Positions 57,805-64,000 of a DNA stretch of 64,000 nt are shown in pieces. Both the position numbers and the translations under genes were made by a program. The DNA comes from a virus: IMG/VR virus record IMGVR_UViG_3300018080_000014, positions 24,647 to 88,646 of that record; one strand, written 5' to 3'. The notes beneath the pieces were generated by a model. It did no database searches. It was not told the origin of the DNA and saw nothing but the letters and a program-made list of their open reading frames with translations. Positions within the stretch are counted from its first letter, which is position 1; each line of letters starts with the position of its first letter.

Positions 57805-58459
57805 CAGGAATAGCGGAAGGACAACCGCGGCGATGAACGATGCCATAGAAGTGGCAAACACTGGCACGAGGATACGATTCGTATGTTCCAGTACGAAGCA
57901 ATGCAGCTATGCGAGGAGCATGTTAAAACAGGCCGGTAGTGATCCGTTCTTGTCACCATGTGATCGTCCAGAATTTATAGAAATAATCACCGCTAACCAG
58001 CTTGACTATGAATGTAACGTATCTATCCGCCAAGGAATACGAACCATCCTCGATCACCACGTGTGGGAACTGATGGAAGATGGCAAGTTTAGATACCTGC
58101 ACGAGGAAATCATGAAGCATGGAGATTTTTTCGAGTTATTGCTACATCCCGTCGGGTCGCCATACGAGAACGATGCCGATCCAACCATGTGCAGGATGAC
58201 CGACGTGTACAAGGAAGAATGGGAAAAGGAAATAGAGAACGAGATAAGCGAGCTGCGAGTAGAGGATGGTCAGGAAGACATAATAGATGCGATCTCTGAC
58301 AAGTTTGGCATAGAAATATCCATGAACGATACAAACAAATCCGTTTTATCAAAAATGACACGAGTAATGGCATCAACAATGGAAAATTTGGAAATGGCAA
58401 TGAGAGAAATATTTAGAATGGAAAAGCGCATACACGAGTTGGAAAACGATGATAGTTGA
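57767..58459 (+). CDS. P-loop-like protein (partial helicase signature)
   Basis: 230 aa. 'YSRNSGRTTAAMNDAIEVA' resembles a Walker A lacking the lysine (GRTT), followed by 'IRFVCSSTKQCSYARSML', a helicase-like strand-helix. A GRTT loop occurs in some phage packaging and helicase proteins. The rest is acidic and helical (EWEKEIENEISELRVEDG). Function uncertain. Confidence 0.5.
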   Translation: MVIEDVDSLINYSRNSGRTTAAMNDAIEVANTGTRIRFVCSSTKQCSYARSMLKQAGSDPFLSPCDRPEFIEIITANQLDYECNVSIRQGIRTILDHHVWELMEDGKFRYLHEEIMKHGDFFELLLHPVGSPYENDADPTMCRMTDVYKEEWEKEIENEISELRVEDGQEDIIDAISDKFGIEISMNDTNKSVLSKMTRVMASTMENLEMAMREIFRMEKRIHELENDDS

Positions 58460-58715
58460 AATATTCAACTGGATAGCCTGCGTGATGGCAGTACTTGGTT
58501 CACTCACGCTGGCATGCAAGGCTGATAACATGCGAGGATGGATCATATATACAATAGCAGCAGTGGCAGGAATCATTTATTTTTCCATGACTGGAAACTG
58601 GCCACAGCTTGGAGTCTGGTGCATGTTCCTGTTCAACGACATCCTTGCCATGAGAAGGAAACTGCGAACAAGTAAAGATGATGACGCGCCACGAGTGATG
58701 TGGAAAAAATATTGA
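58449..58715 (+). CDS. PnuC/SemiSWEET-like small membrane protein
   Basis: 88 aa with three TM segments ('IFNWIACVMAVLGSLTLAC', 'WIIYTIAAVAGIIYFSM', 'LGVWCMFLFNDILAMRR'). Short PnuC-like or PQ-loop proteins of this size and pattern occur in phages near nucleotide-metabolism genes. Transport of a nucleoside-like compound is inferred. Confidence 0.55.
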   Translation: MIVEIFNWIACVMAVLGSLTLACKADNMRGWIIYTIAAVAGIIYFSMTGNWPQLGVWCMFLFNDILAMRRKLRTSKDDDAPRVMWKKY

Positions 58716-59092
58716 ATGATATACAAAAGGATCTTGAAGATGCGTTCAAGAACATCAAGAATTTCGGTGATCTTGCCCCTTCAAATATATGGATGACCAA
58801 GAAAACGGCAACAATGATAAAGGAACACCGTGTACCTCCACACGTACCACGCATGGTGGATCATTACACGAGGCCTAGATTCATGCCGCGATGGAAGTGG
58901 TACTTCCTGAGATGGTTCGATGATTTCAAGCAAGAACTTGCCACGATGAAATGGAGACAAGGAGGCAAACCAAACCACGGCATTCTGTACATGCCCGGAT
59001 TCTTCATAAACAGCACGGTGGCGAGACTGCTGGAAACAGCATGCGAGCCCATGTACCACGGCCCGGGTGAAAGGAAGGGTAATGAAAAATGA
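58700..59092 (+). CDS. 130-aa unassigned protein (GTG start)
   Basis: GTG start within the previous gene's end, with GAGTGAT upstream. A helical start (EKILNDIQKDLEDAFKNIKN), then a Trp/Arg-rich region (PRWKWYFLRWFDDFKQ) and a Gly/Pro-rich end. Function unknown. Confidence 0.48.
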   Translation: MEKILNDIQKDLEDAFKNIKNFGDLAPSNIWMTKKTATMIKEHRVPPHVPRMVDHYTRPRFMPRWKWYFLRWFDDFKQELATMKWRQGGKPNHGILYMPGFFINSTVARLLETACEPMYHGPGERKGNEK

Positions 59093-59322
59093 TCAAGGAT
59101 AAATCCACGCACGAGCTGCTATACATTTTATCACAGAAGGGACATTGCTGGTACAACGAGACGAAATGCTACAGGATATTCAACGAGCTGGTAGATAGGA
59201 TTGATGATGATGAAAGAAGAAACCTGTCCGTGGCATTATCACACATGTACTCATGCGGGGAAGGACCAATGGAACTGATAGACATATGCAAGGAATTGAT
59301 GGAGAAGTACAAGGATGATTAG
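59089..59322 (+). CDS. 77-aa helical protein
   Basis: ATGA coupling upstream. Helical, with four Cys/His (GHCWYNETKC) but no clear metal site. Overlaps the methyltransferase start by eight bases. Confidence 0.52.
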   Translation: MIKDKSTHELLYILSQKGHCWYNETKCYRIFNELVDRIDDDERRNLSVALSHMYSCGEGPMELIDICKELMEKYKDD

Positions 59323-60190
59323 AAGCCCGATAAAATGGTTTGGTGGAAAGAGCTGGCTGGTGGAGAAAATCATCAGCTACATACCACGAGAATGTGACGT
59401 GGTAATAGAAGCATTTGGTGGAGGAGCATGGCTGACGCTCAATCTTCCTCTTGGGCGGTTCAAGGTAATCATATGCAACGACATCAACGACCTGCTCATA
59501 AATTTCTGGATGGTCCTAAAGAATTCACACGCGGAACTGAAGGATGCTGCCATGCATGTACCAGATAGTGAGGTGGTATATGGGCATTTCGAGGACGTGA
59601 TAAACCATGGTGTACCGTACTTGGAAAAACTGGAAGATCCCGTGGAGATGGCACTGGCATTCTTTTACTTGAATACGCACAGTTATTCTGGCATACACAC
59701 GGGATTCCACGGGTTGAACTTTTCCACGCCTACGCAAAACCAACGAGCATACTTGTCAAAAATAGACCTATTCGAGGATATATGGTCCAGAATAAAATAC
59801 GTTACATTTAAAAACACTGACGTTATAGACCTGTTGAAGTCTGCTGATCGTGATAATGTTTTCATTTACTTGGACCCGCCATACTTCCAAGGTGGTGAAG
59901 TCTATGAATCCATCCATGGTGGCAAGCCGTGGGGCGAGGAAGATTTTTTCCGCCTGAGGGAAAGATTGTGGGAAATGGAGCATGCAAAAATACTCGTGTC
60001 CATCGATCAAGGAGAGTATTTCAAGAAGGAAGGGTGGCACATGGAGGAGATAGAGAAGACGAAAAAGCTGCGAGCAGAAGCAAAGATTGGAAGAGAAACG
60101 TTGGTGATGAATTACGAGCCTATTGGAATGGTTGAAAATGGAGAAAAAACACAGGCAGGAAGCACGGCAGCAGACCCGTGGTACTTCTAA
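59315..60190 (+). CDS. dam: D12-class N6-adenine DNA methyltransferase
   Basis: 291 aa. 'IKWFGGKSWL' (N-terminal D12 signature), motif I 'VVIEAFGGGAWLTLNLP' and catalytic 'IYLDPPYFQGGEVY' (motif IV DPPY) in alpha-class order. Family members methylate GATC-like sites. The C-terminus is an extension ending DPWYF, matching the polymerase tail. Probably marks viral DNA during replication, as no nuclease partner lies beside it. Confidence 0.85.
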   Translation: MIRSPIKWFGGKSWLVEKIISYIPRECDVVIEAFGGGAWLTLNLPLGRFKVIICNDINDLLINFWMVLKNSHAELKDAAMHVPDSEVVYGHFEDVINHGVPYLEKLEDPVEMALAFFYLNTHSYSGIHTGFHGLNFSTPTQNQRAYLSKIDLFEDIWSRIKYVTFKNTDVIDLLKSADRDNVFIYLDPPYFQGGEVYESIHGGKPWGEEDFFRLRERLWEMEHAKILVSIDQGEYFKKEGWHMEEIEKTKKLRAEAKIGRETLVMNYEPIGMVENGEKTQAGSTAADPWYF

Positions 60191-60464
60191 GAATTTGGTA
60201 CATGAGATAGACGAGGCAATAGACGAGTTCCGCGAGCAGCATTTCAGGCAACCGGAATTCCTGCTCTTGAATTACCGCACGGCATTTGTTGTCAAGAAGG
60301 AGATTGGCGAAAGGATGAAATACATCGTTGATGCCCGTAACAACCTTATTGGATCCACGTACAGGGGATTGGAGGTTTTTGAATGTGGAATGGACATACC
60401 GTTTATAGTTATTGGTGGTAATATTACAAAGTTACTGAGATATGCAAGAAGGGAATACATATGA
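60138..60464 (+). CDS. 108-aa unassigned protein
   Basis: A basic start (MEKKHRQEARQQTRGTSKN) and an alpha/beta body (YRTAFVVKKEIGERMKYIVD; GMDIPFIVIGGNI). Overlaps the dam end by 53 bases and the next methyltransferase by ATGA; the start is uncertain. Resembles small phage proteins near methyltransferases, but no family was recognised. Confidence 0.48.
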   Translation: MEKKHRQEARQQTRGTSKNLVHEIDEAIDEFREQHFRQPEFLLLNYRTAFVVKKEIGERMKYIVDARNNLIGSTYRGLEVFECGMDIPFIVIGGNITKLLRYARREYI

Positions 60465-61741
60465 CAATACTACATGGCGACTGCTTCCAGTTGGTGAAAT
60501 CCGTACCCCATGAAACGTTCCACGCTATCGTCACGGACCCACCATACGGGATTGAATGGCTGAATAACGATTGGGATAAGCCAGACAAACTGTGGGATAA
60601 GCGGCAGACAGACTACCCTTCAGCACGCGGTACAGATGGTAAAGCCAACCTTAACGAATACGAAGCTGGAGAGAAGTTCTATTTTTGGTTTTCCCCTATT
60701 GCACGAGAAATGCAGCGGACACTAAAAACGGGAGGTAGTTGCTTTGTATTTTCATCCACGAGAACACTGCACCATCCGATGCGATGCTTGGAAGAGGCAG
60801 GATTTTTGATAAAGGATGTCCTGATGTGGAATTACCATACTGGATTTCCCAAGGCAATAAGTGTCCCCTTTCTTGTTGACAAGCGTGCGGGAATTGTTAG
60901 CACGAGTGACCCGAATGGACACACGGCTGTTTCCCAAGCGGCACAGGAACATGAAGGATGGGTGGTAGGTCGTGCCAAGCCAGCATGGGAACCAATTATA
61001 TGGGCGACAAAGCCATGTGATACAGCCATAGACTGCATGCTTGAAGACGGTATAGGTGGTATAAATGTTGGAGAAACGAGAATACCGGTGAACCCGGAGA
61101 TCGATGACATGAAACGCACGGTGATCCGCCAGCCACGCCATCCTGATAACGTGCTTAATTTCGATGACGCCGGTATCGGTGACAAGAAGGAGATGTTCAC
61201 CGGTGTCAGGGAGGAAGGTAGATTCCCGGCAAACGTGGTAGTGGTAAATGGTGAGATATTGGGAAAGCCGAAATTTAATATAATGTATGGCATACGGAAA
61301 GATGACCAAGTAATAGATATACCTAAACCGGACAGGAGCGAAAGGGACATGGGATTGGAAAACTGCTCCCACAACCCCATCTCGGGCGACGTGTGGGACA
61401 AGAAACTTGTATGCGCATCATGTGGAAAGAGTGTCAGGAAGCCGAAGACGACATGCGGATGTGGCAATCCTGTACTACAGTGGAAAAAATCGAAAAGAAA
61501 GGTGGTAAGGAATACCCATCCAACCGTGAAACCAATCGCGCTGTTCGAGCATCTTGTACGTCTCGTGACGAGAAGGGGGCAAGTTGTTGCCGATTTCTTT
61601 GAAGGATCTGGAACGTGTGCGATAGCATGCAAGAAAACTGGACGCGAGCACTGGGGAGCGGAACAGGATGAGGAGTACTACAACTTGGCCACGTCACGCG
61701 TGGCAAACCTATTCAATACATATGACCCGTGGGATTTTTGA
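60461..61741 (+). CDS. beta-class DNA methyltransferase with inserted zinc ribbon
   Basis: 426 aa. Motif IV 'AIVTDPPYGIEWLNNDWDK' comes before motif I 'VADFFEGSGTCAIACKKTG', with 'HPTVKPIALFEHLVR' between: the beta-class (N6-adenine/N4-cytosine) order. A CASC ... CGC zinc ribbon (about 323-337) is inserted before motif I. Ends NTYDPWDF, sharing the DPWxF tail. ATGA overlap upstream; TGATG downstream. Confidence 0.85.
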   Translation: MTILHGDCFQLVKSVPHETFHAIVTDPPYGIEWLNNDWDKPDKLWDKRQTDYPSARGTDGKANLNEYEAGEKFYFWFSPIAREMQRTLKTGGSCFVFSSTRTLHHPMRCLEEAGFLIKDVLMWNYHTGFPKAISVPFLVDKRAGIVSTSDPNGHTAVSQAAQEHEGWVVGRAKPAWEPIIWATKPCDTAIDCMLEDGIGGINVGETRIPVNPEIDDMKRTVIRQPRHPDNVLNFDDAGIGDKKEMFTGVREEGRFPANVVVVNGEILGKPKFNIMYGIRKDDQVIDIPKPDRSERDMGLENCSHNPISGDVWDKKLVCASCGKSVRKPKTTCGCGNPVLQWKKSKRKVVRNTHPTVKPIALFEHLVRLVTRRGQVVADFFEGSGTCAIACKKTGREHWGAEQDEEYYNLATSRVANLFNTYDPWDF

Positions 61742-62025
61742 TGACGAGGCACAGCAGGCAGAGAAACATGAAAATAGTAACCACGTATCTGGGCAAGCAG
61801 CATGTTAGAATGCTGGAATTGCTCGTGGAAGAAGGATATTACCTTAATAACAGCGATGCCATAAGGGCGGCGATAGATCTCCTGATAGACGTGAGACTTG
61901 GAACGTCCGAAAAACTGGCAGAAATTGAAAGCAAGATGAAAGATCTTGGCAAAATGAGCTACGATGAAAGACGTGCCAAGAGGCGTGGAGAAGTGTACGA
62001 CAAGGATGGGATGGTGATAACGTGA
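61741..62025 (+). CDS. ribbon-helix-helix transcription regulator
   Basis: 94 aa. 'MKIVTTYLGKQHVRMLELLV' then 'EEGYYLNNSDAIRAAIDLLI' is a textbook RHH (strand, helix A, N-S-[DE]-A-I-R helix B) as in archaeal CopG/NikR-like repressors. A charged C-terminal helix follows. TGATG coupling. Candidate binder of one of the palindromes in this window. Confidence 0.78.
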   Translation: MTRHSRQRNMKIVTTYLGKQHVRMLELLVEEGYYLNNSDAIRAAIDLLIDVRLGTSEKLAEIESKMKDLGKMSYDERRAKRRGEVYDKDGMVIT

Positions 62026-62738
62026 GAATATCAAAAGTCAGCAACCAAGGCATGGCAGAGTTCGATGATGGCATATCAGCGATAGTATTCTTCTGCGGAT
62101 GCGATCTCGATTGCCCGTTCTGCCATAACGACAAGCTGATAAAGCTGGAAGATTGCCCGAAAAATGATTACGAGGCATGGGAAGCGGCGGAACTCATAAA
62201 GCTTGACATGGTGGATTGGGTATCGCTCACCGGTGGAGAGGTGCTTGTACAATCAGATTTTGGAACCGTGCGAAACATGATCGAGTACGTGAAAAGCAAA
62301 GGCAAGAAAGTAAACATAGATACCAACGGATTCATACGCAACGGATCGCCAAAGTGGAAGAATCTAAAGTCTATTGCTGGCATGCTTGACTGCATAAGCG
62401 TGGATATAAAGATGCAGAAAGTACAAACGAACACGTACCTGAACATGCATACATGGCTTGATGGCTTGCGTGTTCGAGATAAAACAAGATTTCGCATGGT
62501 AGTGCTGGAAGAAGTATCGGATGTATATTTCGCGAATCATACCATGAAGTTTTTCAAGTATAATGGTATAAAACGAATTGAACTGCTTCCAAATTCCATG
62601 CTCGGGAGAGGTGTGCAATTTTCGCGAACATCGAAAGAATTACTTGGACAGATTGCCACGTTTTATTCCGACAATGGAATTTCTACAGGACCAACGGAAA
62701 GCTTAAATACGAGTAATCATACAGGAGCTCGAGGCTAA
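62022..62738 (+). CDS. nrdG: radical-SAM activating enzyme (anaerobic RNR activase-like)
   Basis: 238 aa (GTG start, GTGA overlap). 'ISAIVFFCGCDLDCPFCHND' has the CxxxCxxC cluster motif of NrdG/PflA-like activases; 'VDWVSLTGGEVLVQSDF' is the GGE AdoMet motif; 'VNIDTNGFIRN' follows. Such enzymes generate the glycyl radical of class III ribonucleotide reductase under anoxia. No NrdD lies in the window; it may be beyond the right edge or supplied by the host. The last 45 bases hold a promoter for the next gene. Confidence 0.78.
   Translation: MRISKVSNQGMAEFDDGISAIVFFCGCDLDCPFCHNDKLIKLEDCPKNDYEAWEAAELIKLDMVDWVSLTGGEVLVQSDFGTVRNMIEYVKSKGKKVNIDTNGFIRNGSPKWKNLKSIAGMLDCISVDIKMQKVQTNTYLNMHTWLDGLRVRDKTRFRMVVLEEVSDVYFANHTMKFFKYNGIKRIELLPNSMLGRGVQFSRTSKELLGQIATFYSDNGISTGPTESLNTSNHTGARG
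62689..62710 (+). promoter_or_regulatory. promoter inside the end of the radical-SAM gene
   Basis: GACCAACGGAAAGCTTAAATAC matches the viral consensus; TATA centre 62706, 32 bases before the next ATG. Confidence 0.6.
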
Positions 62739-64000
62739 TGATTATTGACGAATTTGAATCCAAGGGATATTCCATCAAGCTGGTAGATGACTACGATATA
62801 AGGGTGGTAAATCCATTTGGCAAGAAAATAAAGAATCCTCCATCACACGCTAGAAAGCATCCAAAGTGGCAAGAATTCAAGGACTTGCGAAAGATACATC
62901 GCAGGGAAGTTGCTGGGATAAAGCACGAATTCCTGAGATCCATGATGATGCGCAAGGAGGTTGACACGTACATTACCACGTCGAGAAAAAGCACGGTGAC
63001 GAATATAACAATGGCTGATTTGTATTCTGTCGTGGAAAACATGTACGTCGAGGCTCGTGTTAGAGCACATGATCCGGTAATACAAAAGGAGCCATTTGAT
63101 GAAACATGGAGAGGATTCGTGACTGGATACAACGACACGAACCTGCTCGTTGACGGAAAGATGGCGAGATTGATACGCATGCTGCATCCATCCGAGATAG
63201 ACGACTTGTGGGAAGTGCAGAAGCAGGCAATCATCGAGCTGCGAGACACGCATATCATGCAGCTTTTCAGGCCAACATTCGAGCCCGAGATAGACGAGGA
63301 ATACTATGTCATGCGGTTCTTGGAAATACCGATCAAGGCGAACCAGGCATATAAGGTGATAGACACGTATGATTGGAAAGTTCCACGATTACAAAACATG
63401 CCAGAAGAAGGAACTGTTGCCAAGTATTTCACTTCCAAGGATAACAAGTACATGGTACGGTGGCAATACTCCTTGGACTACCCGAGAGGGAAAAGTGAGT
63501 GGGAATCTGGCACGATGGAATTCTTCTTGTGCCATGATGGAATTGCACCACAACCATGCAGGGTGGTTGATGTTGATCCCGTGGTGTTTTCCGAGGCCGT
63601 GTGGGAGATACAGAAGATCATAGACACGTGCCGGGTCGATGACGAGGTATCCAAGACTACCATGACGTACAGGCAAAACATTGCCAAGATTTACATGGAT
63701 GCGTTGCACATAACCAATTGTGAAATAGTTGGTAGCGTCATAAAGGTGTATGGTGATTGGGGGATATATGGAATATCACTCAAGGATGGTAGATCCATGT
63801 GGTGGAGTAACAAGAGATATATCTGCATACAACCACTTACCGGGCACGAGCGTCCAAAATATGGCGCGTATCTTGTTGGTGATGGTGTTTTGGATGATCC
63901 AACATTAGCGTTGGCCATAGCAAAGATGCGTGATTTATCGGATGACACGCACCCAATAGATGAAGTTGAAGGTAGACAAATAAGACCAGAAAATCCCAAC
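62738..64000 (+). CDS. large unassigned protein, truncated by the window edge
   Basis: 421 residues visible from MIIDEFESKGYSIKLVDD without a stop. TAATG overlap with the activase. Early part basic and helical (HARKHPKWQEFKDLRKIHRR), the middle with 'YITTSRKSTVTNITMADLYS', later repeated beta units around Trp (YGDWGIYGISLKDGRSMWW). No catalytic motif was recognised in the visible part. It has its own promoter, so it may start a new unit. Confidence 0.65.
   Translation, partial: MIIDEFESKGYSIKLVDDYDIRVVNPFGKKIKNPPSHARKHPKWQEFKDLRKIHRREVAGIKHEFLRSMMMRKEVDTYITTSRKSTVTNITMADLYSVVENMYVEARVRAHDPVIQKEPFDETWRGFVTGYNDTNLLVDGKMARLIRMLHPSEIDDLWEVQKQAIIELRDTHIMQLFRPTFEPEIDEEYYVMRFLEIPIKANQAYKVIDTYDWKVPRLQNMPEEGTVAKYFTSKDNKYMVRWQYSLDYPRGKSEWESGTMEFFLCHDGIAPQPCRVVDVDPVVFSEAVWEIQKIIDTCRVDDEVSKTTMTYRQNIAKIYMDALHITNCEIVGSVIKVYGDWGIYGISLKDGRSMWWSNKRYICIQPLTGHERPKYGAYLVGDGVLDDPTLALAIAKMRDLSDDTHPIDEVEGRQIRPENPN

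Noticed and set aside
1-64000. CRISPR array, insertion sequence or integrase gene.
   Set aside because: No regular spacer-repeat array, transposase or tyrosine/serine recombinase signature was found on either strand.

Overview
The window is part of the genome of a tailed archaeal virus (class Caudoviricetes, contractile-tail morphotype). Both ends cut through genes, so the genome continues beyond the window. The left 23.4 kb holds a head-tail structural module: large terminase, portal, major capsid, sheath, tube, tape measure, hub/spike, gp25-like wedge and baseplate J. The rest carries archaeal-type replication genes: family B DNA polymerase, PCNA-like clamp and two RFC-like clamp-loader AAA proteins. 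Promoters are archaeal BRE/TATA elements close to CCAACGTAAAGTTTAAATAC, many starts have GGTGA-type Shine-Dalgarno sites, and a tRNA-Met(CAT) has an archaeal-style intron after position 37. A radical-SAM activase of the anaerobic RNR type suggests an anaerobic host. I cannot name the host from sequence alone.

Layout. (1) 1-23.4 kb, leftward: one tightly coupled late operon (ATGA/GTGA/TAATG overlaps), apparently driven by a single promoter at 23.43 kb that would give a leaderless first gene. (2) 23.5-25.0 kb, leftward: two genes of unlike composition behind their own promoter. (3) 25.0-26.15 kb: a 1.2 kb non-coding divergence zone with an inverted repeat, a 45-bp tandem repeat, eight CTTAT-N5-ATAAG sites in a regular array, a cluster of 18 CCGG tetranucleotides, a foldable 98-nt element and an AT-rich stretch. 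It is the best candidate for a replication origin or master control region. (4) 26.1-41.7 kb, rightward: successive units, each made of promoter, 5' hairpin, small genes and T-rich terminator. Many of the genes are tiny zinc-ribbon proteins; among them are a GHKL-ATPase/HExxH-peptidase fusion, an alkaline-phosphatase-superfamily phosphodiesterase and a DUF3987-like P-loop protein. A tRNA 3'-end fragment near 32.0 kb may be an attachment site. (5) 47.6-41.7 kb, leftward: clamp-loader subunits, a winged-helix regulator, a DNA methyltransferase and zinc proteins. (6) 47.6-64 kb, rightward: putative ssDNA-binding protein, RecA-fold ATPase, clamp, intron-containing tRNA-Met, DNA polymerase B, a deoxyribosyltransferase-like enzyme, two more DNA methyltransferases, a ribbon-helix-helix regulator and the radical-SAM activase.

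How it fits together: divergent early transcription from about 47.6 kb makes a self-contained archaeal-type replisome. Four of these proteins (large clamp-loader subunit, polymerase, two methyltransferases) end in the same D-P-[WF]-x-F peptide, which I suggest is a virus-specific clamp-binding tag. Regulation probably combines BRE/TATA promoters, palindromic operators (CCTAA-N4-TTAGG and others), small winged-helix and RHH proteins, and hairpins at predicted transcript 5' ends. All functions are inferred from motifs and gene order; no database search was possible.
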